NCBI GenBank assembly: GCA_903928495.1
Contig: CAIYQZ010000062.1
Location: forward strand, 36,433 to 100,432
DNA from: an uncultured bacterium
GTDB taxonomy: Bacteria; Pseudomonadota; Gammaproteobacteria; Burkholderiales; Burkholderiaceae_C
Reading direction: 5' to 3'
Length of the DNA stretch: 64,000 nt
The notes under the pieces were generated by a model. It did no database searches. It saw only the letters and a list, made by a program, of their open reading frames with translations, and was not told the DNA's origin. Both the position numbers and the translations under genes were made by a program. Each line of letters opens with the position of its first letter. Within the stretch, counting starts at the first letter, position 1. Of this stretch, positions 56,321-63,379 are shown in pieces.

Positions 56321-56981
56321 GCATGGGCCTTTCCTCTGGTTTGGGGCCGTCCGGGTAAATCAACAACGGCAGACGCTTGAGCGCCATGCCCCGCTCGCGG
56401 GCGCGGCCCACCCGCAATGCATCAAACAGGGCCAGCATTTCGTAAAGCTTGGCATCTTGTGCGGCGGCAAACGGCACGCTGGGGTGCAGTGGTGCCAGCC
56501 CTTGTCCGCGCACCGAGCCGTTGGGGTGCGGCCACACCCAATCGTCAGAGCCAGGGGCAAACACCCCGGCAAATGCCGGTGCGCTGTGGCTGGTGGGCAC
56601 ACCCACCGAAACCGGGAGCTTGTCTGCCGCAAACGCATATTTGGCCCCATGCACCGCAAATTCGGCCAGGTTTCGGCTGTGCACCCGTGCCGGGTTGTCA
56701 GCACAGCCGCTGCTGCCAGCCAATGCGGCTTTGGCCCGGCGGGGCCTGGCCTGCACGCGGTACACCGCACCGGCCTCCTGCACGCCGGTGGCGGGCTCCG
56801 GCGGCGGCATCAGTAAAGCGTTGTCAACCAGCAACCCTGCCTGCAACCCGCGCTTGATGCAGGCATGCGCCTCGGACACGCTGATGCCCAACTCTTGCGC
56901 CAGCCGCGCATACGTCCAGCGTTGCTCACCCCAAGCCACCAGCTTGAGGGCCACCAGAAAGTCTTGGGGTTTGAGTTGCAC
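56313..56981 (-). CDS. Winged-helix-type regulatory protein upstream of the nucleotidyltransferase
   Basis: 222 residues from GTG 56981 (GTG-CAA-CTC). The first ~60 residues look like a helix-turn-helix: FLVALKLVAWGEQRWTYARL, ELGISVSEAHACIKRG. The rest is unassigned, with a low-complexity linker, and ends DGPKPEERPMHG. It may play the antitoxin/repressor part to the next gene. The start lies only five bases from an 11-base inverted repeat (56987-57015), which overlaps where a ribosome site should be; this suggests autorepression. Confidence 0.6.
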   Translation of the reverse strand: MQLKPQDFLVALKLVAWGEQRWTYARLAQELGISVSEAHACIKRGLQAGLLVDNALLMPPPEPATGVQEAGAVYRVQARPRRAKAALAGSSGCADNPARVHSRNLAEFAVHGAKYAFAADKLPVSVGVPTSHSAPAFAGVFAPGSDDWVWPHPNGSVRGQGLAPLHPSVPFAAAQDAKLYEMLALFDALRVGRARERGMALKRLPLLIYPDGPKPEERPMHG

Positions 56982-56986
56982 AGAAG

Positions 56987-57015
56987 TTCAATATTCGTGA
57001 ATCGCGAATATTGAA
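56987..57015. promoter_or_regulatory. Operator-like inverted repeat at the HTH gene start
   Basis: TTCAATATTCG and CGAATATTGAA, exact reverse complements of 11 bases, separated by seven bases (TGAATCG). It lies immediately upstream of the GTG start at 56981, in an AT-rich stretch that continues to about 57075 and likely includes the promoter. Confidence 0.7.
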
Positions 57016-57094
57016 TATAAATACAAAATCCAGAATAAGCAAGTTATTCAAAGAAAATGAACCCTACCGCTTTATGCAAAAGCAAAAAACGCTA

Positions 57095-57970
57095 TCAAGT
57101 CGGTAGCTCCGCCTCCGCCGCCTGCACCTCTTTCAGCGTGCGGCCTTGTGCGTCCTTCCAGCTTGTTCGCCCGTTGGTGCAGCCCCCCAGCACCATGTCT
57201 GAAGCGGCAGATGGTGCTGAAAACACATAGTCCTGCGTGAAGCGCAGGGCTTCGCCTTCAGCCACCAGCACCCCGTTCTTCAGCAAGTCGGCCCGCAGCT
57301 CGTTGGCTCCGGCCATTTGGGTGAAGCTGGGCGTTACGGCGCTGACAGCCTGTGAACCTGCCAACACCACAAAGCCTTGGGTGGCGTCGTAGCCCGTGGC
57401 CGACACGCCTTTGCCCTTGCAGGTGAACACACGCACCGCCGCCTTGCCCACAGGTGCTTGTGGAGGTTGCTCAAACGCATGCACGCCCAGCACGGGCAGC
57501 ATGCCCAGCATGTGGCCAAGAAAAACTTGAATGTCAGCCCGGTCGGCCTCGCTCAGGGTGGGCTCGGCGGGCTGGTTGGCGTTGTCCAGTGGCAGGCGCT
57601 TGGCGGCACGGGCCAGGGCAATCAGGCGCGACTCCAAAAACTGCACATGCGCCTTGTTGAGCTGCCCAGCCGTGGTGGTGGTGAAGCCAATGGCGCGGGT
57701 CCAAAAGTCTTTTTGCGCATAGTGGCTTTGCAGGCGGGGGCCAATGGGGTCGCCCTCGCCCACGTAGAGCATGTCGCCCTCGCCATCCGGGCGCGGGCCC
57801 AGCAGCAGGTACACGCCGGTTTGCGCCAGCTCGGGCCGGGCCTTGACCTGCGGCAGCAGCGCACGGGGAAACACCAGCGCCTTGCCGATCCAGTTGGACT
57901 TTTCGACGATGCGCAGGCCGTCGGGGTCGCCGTCGGCGACGAAGATGCGGAGGGAGAAAGGGGTTTGCAT
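57095..57970 (-). CDS. GIY-YIG nuclease-like protein with C-terminal DUF4357
   Basis: 291 residues from ATG 57970. The GIY-YIG core is read from GVYLLLGPRPDGEGDMLYVG (residues ~55-75), with GEGDPIGPRLQSH next and TRAIGFTTTT, although the second motif is YVG, common in this subgroup. The end carries a DUF4357 module (VLGGCTNGRTSWKDAQGRTL). Such proteins occur often inside restriction-modification loci. Nicking or cleavage of DNA is inferred from the fold. Confidence 0.85.
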   Translation of the reverse strand: MQTPFSLRIFVADGDPDGLRIVEKSNWIGKALVFPRALLPQVKARPELAQTGVYLLLGPRPDGEGDMLYVGEGDPIGPRLQSHYAQKDFWTRAIGFTTTTAGQLNKAHVQFLESRLIALARAAKRLPLDNANQPAEPTLSEADRADIQVFLGHMLGMLPVLGVHAFEQPPQAPVGKAAVRVFTCKGKGVSATGYDATQGFVVLAGSQAVSAVTPSFTQMAGANELRADLLKNGVLVAEGEALRFTQDYVFSAPSAASDMVLGGCTNGRTSWKDAQGRTLKEVQAAEAELPT

Positions 57971-58140
57971 TTCTTTGTTTAACAAAGGTTAACGACGCCA
58001 ACTAACAAAGATCAAGTCGTTGATTTAAAAGAAAAATTCATCACAAACCGCTCACATTTCATTGATAGATGGCGCACACCGGACGTAGCGCTCATCAGAA
58101 TGCATCAACCCACTGCAAAACTGAGCAGTTCACGGAATGC

Positions 58141-58194
58141 GAGGGAATAAGAGGGAATAAGAGGGAATAAGAGGGAATGAAAGGGAATAAGAGG
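58141..58194. repeat. GAGGGAATAA ten-base tandem repeat
   Basis: Three perfect copies of GAGGGAATAA, followed by GAGGGAATGA, AAGGGAATAA and a partial copy. The block ends directly at the stop codon of the AlbA_2/ATPase gene (58195, minus strand), i.e. in its 3' flank. Not a CRISPR: no spacers. Confidence 0.95.
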
Positions 58195-59604
58195 TCAAGA
58201 GTCCTGCCGGACCACCAAGCGCCAACGCGAACTGGCACCCCAGCCCACGTGTTCGACCAGATGCAGGCTTTTCAGCAAGGCCAAATCGCCTTTGATTTCC
58301 CATTCGGTGGCCACACCTCGCAATTCGTCACGCAAGTGCCGAAGCCCTAAACCACCGGAATACCGTTCAACGGTGGCCAGCACAATGCGCTGGCGCTCAG
58401 TCAAGTCATGCGCCACGCGCTGCGGTGGCACATACCGCAAAGGCCAAAACCGCACCGTCACGCATCCACCAGCATCCTCCATGTCCTGACGGGGCAGGCC
58501 AGCCTGTTCCAGCAACTCGGCCATCTTCAGCGTGCCGCGCCCCCACGACTCCACCACCCCACGGCGGTACAGCACACGGGCGATCAACGGGTTCCATGGC
58601 AAGGATTCGTGAGGTTTGAACAGCGCCTCGGGGGTCAAGCCAAAGTGCAGAGAGCCTGAAGACGTGATTTCCAGCCGGTTGTCGTAAATGGCCACCGCCA
58701 CCGAGCCGCCGCCAATGCTGTAGTCCCGGTGGCTGAAGGCATTGGCCAGCGCTTCACGCAGCGCCACTGGCGGGTACAGCGGGTCATCCACCCGCTCAAA
58801 CAGGCCTGGCAACACCCGCCCTGCCACGGGCAGACTCTCGCGCAAATAGCGTTCAGCCCGGCTCAGCAGCTGGAACACATTGCCGTGGAACTGCTTGTTG
58901 TCCAAAAACTCTGTGCGGTCAAGGCCACGGAACCGCGCCACACGCAGCATGCATTGCGGGCTACGCAATTCCAGCTCCTCCGCTTTGCCAAACAGCGCCA
59001 CGGCAGCGCGCAGCAACTGGCCATTGCGCAGCAGGCCCAACCCGCGCAGCAGCTCGGCGGGGTCGCGGGTGCCTGGGTCGTCCAGCCGCCCACGGCGAAT
59101 GGCTTCTTCCACCGTGCGCGCCACTTCGGCTGTGTCCAAATCAGCCACGGTCCAGCCTGTGGCGGGCTCGGTTTCCCAGCGTTGGTCGGCGTGCAGGCGT
59201 TCCAGCAGCATGCGGTTGTATTCGTCGCGCGACAGCTTGGCGTTCACATTGCCCACCCGCCGGTAGGCTGTGCCTTTGTAGCTGTAGGGCCTGCCCCCGC
59301 CTTGCGCAACCGTCAGCACCACCAGCTCGGCACCCGATGGCCAGGGCACCCGCACCACGTCGGGAAAAACCGGTGGCTCGATGGACTGAATTTCTTGTGC
59401 CAGCTCTTCCAGCGTGCGGTCACTTACCTGCTGACCCAACACACCGCCGTCGGGTGCAACGCCAAACAATACCCGCCCACCCCGGTGGTTGAGCATGGCG
59501 CACAGGGCGTGCATGGCTTCGCGCCGCTCGCCCGTGGAGCGCTTGAACTCCAATGTGTCGGACTCGCCATTGGCGGCCAGTGCGGTGAGTTGGTCTGGGG
59601 TCAA
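58195..59604 (-). CDS. AlbA_2 DNA-binding / HATPase-like protein
   Basis: 469 residues. N-terminal AlbA_2 (Schlafen-like) domain: GESDTLEFKRSTG (~residue 13), LNHRGGRVLFGVAPDG and the core PYSYKGTAYRRVGNVN. The middle has a GHKL-type ATP-binding region (ALREALANAFSHRDY, AIYDNRLEITSSGSL, GRGTLKMAELL) and the C-terminus looks like a winged helix (LTERQRIVLATVERY). This architecture is usually annotated as a transcriptional regulator or ATP-binding protein and often sits within type I restriction-modification loci; its action is unclear. The 139-base gap upstream holds no gene. Confidence 0.88.
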   Translation of the reverse strand: MTPDQLTALAANGESDTLEFKRSTGERREAMHALCAMLNHRGGRVLFGVAPDGGVLGQQVSDRTLEELAQEIQSIEPPVFPDVVRVPWPSGAELVVLTVAQGGGRPYSYKGTAYRRVGNVNAKLSRDEYNRMLLERLHADQRWETEPATGWTVADLDTAEVARTVEEAIRRGRLDDPGTRDPAELLRGLGLLRNGQLLRAAVALFGKAEELELRSPQCMLRVARFRGLDRTEFLDNKQFHGNVFQLLSRAERYLRESLPVAGRVLPGLFERVDDPLYPPVALREALANAFSHRDYSIGGGSVAVAIYDNRLEITSSGSLHFGLTPEALFKPHESLPWNPLIARVLYRRGVVESWGRGTLKMAELLEQAGLPRQDMEDAGGCVTVRFWPLRYVPPQRVAHDLTERQRIVLATVERYSGGLGLRHLRDELRGVATEWEIKGDLALLKSLHLVEHVGWGASSRWRLVVRQDS

Positions 59605-59743
59605 TTGAAGTCTCCAACGTGTGCAGATTTCAATTCGACGCCGATGTCCCGGATGCAGGGCTGGAGGGAGGAAAAGAGGTCAAGTTGGCGCATGGAGTCT
59701 ATTGGTTTTCTACTTGGCGCAGTGCACACCTACTATGAGATAG

Positions 59744-60454
59744 CTATTGCACGACCAGTTCGGCTTGTGGCGAAAAACGAAATACATCCTGCCCATCACG
59801 AATAAGGAATTCCCTAAGCTTCTTCATAAGCAATTGATCACTCCACGTAAGGGTTTGGTTCCCTACGTGAATGGCGATGTACTCGGCCAACCGACGCGTA
59901 ACACCTAGTTGGCGCGTCTGAATCAAAACCAACGCACGACGCGCCATGCGTGGTGGCTGTGGGTTTTGCAGTAAGTTGATATCCAAAATGCGTTCTTGTA
60001 TCCATCGGTCGTAATCCGGCAAACAATGCAGCTCCCTTCCTCTAACGTGATAGCAAGCAGCGTCAACGTTGAAGAAACTCGTCGTCAAAAGGTCTGCGAA
60101 CGTCTCGCCAGTAGCAAAACCATTCCTAAAAGCCCATGTGTCTGATAACGACCAAACATCGAACCGTTGTTTCTCGATAACAAAGCGAAATCCACCAAAT
60201 TTGTTCCGAACAGCATGATATTGGGACACGGCGAGAGAAATCTGTGATTGGGAGGCAGTGGACACCAAATCAATATCGGATACAAACCCACGCGCATTTC
60301 CAAGCGCAAACTCTCGAATCATTCCTCCGAAAATCACAGAGTCGGGTAGAGCAGAGATAACATCCGCAATGGTCGCCTTCAACTTTGGGCGCCCAACTGT
60401 TCGTCGACCCAGGTAATCGCCGAGATTTCGTTCAAGGCGAAGTTCAAAAGTCAT
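59744..60454 (-). CDS. Nucleotidyltransferase-fold protein coupled to the dGTPase
   Basis: 236 residues. The segment VIFGGMIREFALGNARGFVS followed by DIDLVS gives the GG-x(n)-DxD pattern of the poly(A) polymerase/CCA-transferase head family; RFDVWSL may add the third acidic residue. The remainder is alpha-helical and unassigned. Its ATG overlaps the dGTPase stop (ATGA, 60451-60454), so the two are made together. Codon and base use are AT-rich like the dGTPase. It could modify a nucleotide, a tRNA end or a protein; none can be shown from the sequence. Confidence 0.65.
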   Translation of the reverse strand: MTFELRLERNLGDYLGRRTVGRPKLKATIADVISALPDSVIFGGMIREFALGNARGFVSDIDLVSTASQSQISLAVSQYHAVRNKFGGFRFVIEKQRFDVWSLSDTWAFRNGFATGETFADLLTTSFFNVDAACYHVRGRELHCLPDYDRWIQERILDINLLQNPQPPRMARRALVLIQTRQLGVTRRLAEYIAIHVGNQTLTWSDQLLMKKLREFLIRDGQDVFRFSPQAELVVQ

Positions 60455-61926
60455 TTAGCGTCAGTTGAAAAAACGGTTTTTGGATCAAACGCACCCTTCA
60501 GATTCAACAACTCGTCGTATAAATTAACAGCATAGGAATCTGTCATGCCAGAAATCATGTCCGTGAGCAAAATGCATTCACGGTACCGAATCGGCAATTT
60601 TTTATCTGTCTCAGAAGGATTTTCAAAAATTCTTCGATAGTTTTCCGAAATGCGCCCGTAAACGAAATTCGTAAATGGTTGATTTCGAATAGAAGCTGGA
60701 TTATTCGGATCCTTGCGGTCAACAATAGATGCCCAGAAGAAGTCCATAAGCCCACGAATAACATTAAATCCCTGCAATTCGACTTCCAGAACGGAGCGAT
60801 GCTTATATGCGTGCATAAGCGAAAAACTTTTGAGTGACCGACGAAGTGTTTCAGCAGTGCTAATCTCAAGTAGTGGTACTGAAACGGCCCCTGCGACAAA
60901 ATCAACTTCGTACTTCCTAAAGGCATCAGTCGCTGCGCTGACCATTGCACCGATTGCAAAAACACGAAACCGCTGCATAGAAACATCGTTCAACTCAGCG
61001 GGGGATAGCCTTAGGTCTGCGCCCTGATACTCAGCGTGCTTCTTCGAGCTATCTCCAATGACTTTTCCAACCAATGGATCATTTGTCCCTGCATTTTTCA
61101 AAAAAGCCATTAAGTCAGAGAATGACGCCAACCCCTTTTTGACTGCGTCTTCTGCATCCAACACTACGTATGCGATGTCATCGCAAGCTTCCATAACGTA
61201 CGCAAGCGGATGCCGCACACCAAGTGCGAGGCCTGTTTTCTTATGAACGTAATTCACCACATGTTGCTCAGAGGCAAAAAAACCATGCTTCTTCTTAGCG
61301 ACATGATTCTTGTCAACTTGATGTGACGGCGTCGGGTACTTCATCAATGCCGTCAGAGCCGCGTGAGTTAGGTCTAAGCCGTAGTCGTCGTTGATTAGCT
61401 GAAGTCGCGTTAGCAGCCTAAACCCTTGCGCATTGCCTTCAAATTTCAGGAAATCTTGGCGATATTGTTCGTCTTGCAGACTAGTCAGAACGGTGTCTTG
61501 GTTATCAGTGAACCAGCTTTGTATTGCGCCCTCGCCTTGGTGTCCAAAAGGTGGGTTTCCGAGATCATGTGCAAGGCCAGTTAATGCGAGTAAAGCAGGG
61601 AGATTTCGCTTCGCATTCTTGACGCTCGCAGCGATACGAAAATTAAAGGCTAGAGCCGAGCCGATGCTACGCGCCAGATTTGAAACCTCGTGAGAATGCG
61701 TAAGACGTGTTCGGACGCTGTCGTTCTTGTCGAGCGGGAACACTTGTGTTTTGTCCGCAAGTCGTCTAACAGGCGTCGAGAAAAGAATCCGATCAAAGTC
61801 GCGTTCAATTTCAGTCCGTGTTTCACCCCTGCTTCTTTTGGATTTAGCCCCGGCTGCACTTTGAGATTCCTTTTTACGACGTCCTTCGTTTAGCAGGGGC
61901 TGCCAGTCGATATTTCTATCTGTCAT
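60451..61926 (-). CDS. dGTP triphosphohydrolase family protein
   Basis: 491 residues; GAAGGA ribosome site before the ATG. It cleaves dNTPs to nucleosides and tripolyphosphate. The HD metal site is seen in THSHEVSNLARSIG and LTGLAHDLGNPPFGHQGEG (~residue 120), with a later EACDDIAYVVLDAEDAV. Start segment has RDFDRILFSTPVRRLADKTQ, the standard dGTPase entry. Known: dGTPases can defend against phage by depleting dNTPs. Located in an AT-rich stretch inside the defence island and coupled to a nucleotidyltransferase-fold gene. Confidence 0.92.
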   Translation of the reverse strand: MTDRNIDWQPLLNEGRRKKESQSAAGAKSKRSRGETRTEIERDFDRILFSTPVRRLADKTQVFPLDKNDSVRTRLTHSHEVSNLARSIGSALAFNFRIAASVKNAKRNLPALLALTGLAHDLGNPPFGHQGEGAIQSWFTDNQDTVLTSLQDEQYRQDFLKFEGNAQGFRLLTRLQLINDDYGLDLTHAALTALMKYPTPSHQVDKNHVAKKKHGFFASEQHVVNYVHKKTGLALGVRHPLAYVMEACDDIAYVVLDAEDAVKKGLASFSDLMAFLKNAGTNDPLVGKVIGDSSKKHAEYQGADLRLSPAELNDVSMQRFRVFAIGAMVSAATDAFRKYEVDFVAGAVSVPLLEISTAETLRRSLKSFSLMHAYKHRSVLEVELQGFNVIRGLMDFFWASIVDRKDPNNPASIRNQPFTNFVYGRISENYRRIFENPSETDKKLPIRYRECILLTDMISGMTDSYAVNLYDELLNLKGAFDPKTVFSTDAK

Positions 61927-62008
61927 TTTTTTCCTTCAAAAACTAAATTACGCTCAAGTGGCCACGGCACTGCTACCTTTTTTGCCAAGTGTCAGTCAGT
62001 GTTTATAT

Positions 62009-62470
62009 TCATTCACCTAGCAATTCCCGCATTGAAAATCGTGCAAGTGCAATAGTTGCTGTTGCTGTAGCCGCCGAAAAAATTCCGCTGATCAACAGAG
62101 TTATACCCAGTAAAGGGTGAAACGCCTTCGCAACCATCCAAGTTGCACAAATACATGCAAAAACCCCAATCAAGCACCATCCAAATGCACCTAAAACTCG
62201 CGCTTTGAGTTTTGGATAGTCTGGCCATTCGATTAGCACTTTCCGCCCCCCGCTCAACGACAGAAGTTCAAAGCCTTCCTTATAGCTAAAGGCAAGCATT
62301 CCAATGGACAGCCCCGCTGCGGACAGACCCCAGCCAACCGAATCAATCATGGGTTTGAGCAGCAAATCGGCCCATGTTGGTTCATATGCATAAATGGCGA
62401 TTGGCACCAAAGCAAAGAGCAGTTCTGGCGAAACGATCACCGAACGCAGAAAATCCATAAACCGGTTCAT
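62009..62470 (-). CDS. Four-helix membrane protein
   Basis: 153 residues with four hydrophobic helices (VIVSPELLFALVPIAIYAYE; VGWGLSAAGLSIGMLAFSY; VLGAFGWCLIGVFACICATW; LLGITLLISGIFSAATATA). No family recognised. Its ATG overlaps the stop of the upstream gene, once that gene's frameshift is corrected (ATGA at 62467-62470), so the two were designed for coupled translation. A membrane partner of this kind could be the effector of an abortive defence pair, which is inference. Confidence 0.7.
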   Translation of the reverse strand: MNRFMDFLRSVIVSPELLFALVPIAIYAYEPTWADLLLKPMIDSVGWGLSAAGLSIGMLAFSYKEGFELLSLSGGRKVLIEWPDYPKLKARVLGAFGWCLIGVFACICATWMVAKAFHPLLGITLLISGIFSAATATATIALARFSMRELLGE

Positions 62471-63368
62471 GGATGTTCCAAACCTCGCTCGTCGTTAATC
62501 TTTTGGAAGGCTTCAAATGCATGATCGAAAAGTCGTTTAGGTTCAGGTTCACCTTCGAACAGGAAGCTTTCTGGTTTTCACTAGTTCGAATGATGACCTG
62601 CCGACCATGTTCCAGTCCCTTCACTCGCGCACGGCCATAGCCGTCCGCAGCCATAAGCAATGCTGCATCGCCCAACCCATCCAACAATGGCTCCATCAAT
62701 TCAAGTAGATCGGCGGGCGGTAACTCGGCGAGAACTGCCTTTGCAATCGCCGGCAGTTTGGTTTCAATCCCCTGCGGCGCCTCCTCCTTGATCACTGCTT
62801 CTGTAAGTTTCCGCTTTCGCAAGTATTCACTGAGAGACTTCCAACAAGGACCAAACAGTGGATTGGGTGGAAAAATAGACGCCTGCAACTCAGTAATCAC
62901 ACTCAAGCCTGAAAGTCGGGTGACAAATGTCCGCAAATCTGCAATTGGCTCAATATCGCAACCAACAAAGAACTTTTGAAACTTGGCCTCCACTAGATCT
63001 CTGAATACCTTTTCGAACTGATCACTAGGGAAGCTGTTCCAAATGTGGCGGTATGCCAATCCACTAAACCCTGGCAAATAAACGAATGGACTGGAGACAT
63101 CGATCAAATACGGCACTGCTGCCGCAGCGGATGCGTGCTGATCTTCCCTGACCACCTCCACCGCGCCAAGCTGTCGATACTTCGCGATCTTTGCATAAAA
63201 GCCGGTTTCCTGACCTGGTGCACCGAAGGATTGAAAGTCAATGAAGCTATAGCGCGTTCCACGATACTCAATAGTCGCAGGTTCACGCATTGCCTCAACA
63301 ATTTTTTCGGCAGTCAATTCACCGCGCTTTCGCACTCGTCCAAGATAGAATTTCGCTTGCTTACTCAC
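62382..63368 (-). CDS. Unknown defence-island protein, probably frameshifted near its C-terminus
   Basis: The open frame from GTG 63368 (AGGGAGA ribosome site overlapping the hsdS stop) is 328 codons and runs 89 bases into the next gene. A -1 frame change near 62566-62580 gives a more natural end, ESFLFEGEPEPKRLFDHAFE / AFQKINDERGLEHP, and a stop at 62467 overlapping the next ATG. A lost A in the AAAA run near 62577 fits. The first 260 residues look like a real soluble protein (VRKRGELTAEKIVEAM, YLPGFSGLAYRHIWNSFPSD), family unknown. Confidence 0.7.
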   Translation of the reverse strand: MSKQAKFYLGRVRKRGELTAEKIVEAMREPATIEYRGTRYSFIDFQSFGAPGQETGFYAKIAKYRQLGAVEVVREDQHASAAAAVPYLIDVSSPFVYLPGFSGLAYRHIWNSFPSDQFEKVFRDLVEAKFQKFFVGCDIEPIADLRTFVTRLSGLSVITELQASIFPPNPLFGPCWKSLSEYLRKRKLTEAVIKEEAPQGIETKLPAIAKAVLAELPPADLLELMEPLLDGLGDAALLMAADGYGRARVKGLEHGRQVIIRTSENQKASCSKVNLNLNDFSIMHLKPSKRLTTSEVWNIHEPVYGFSAFGDRFARTALCFGANRHLCI

Positions 63369-63379
63369 TTGTTTTCTCC

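Noticed and set aside
58141..58194. Possible CRISPR array
   Set aside because: Repeat units are ten bases and directly adjacent with no spacers; no cas genes.
62560..62585. Programmed ribosomal frameshifting
   Set aside because: The site lacks a classical slippery heptamer and no hairpin is apparent after it; a lost base is more likely.
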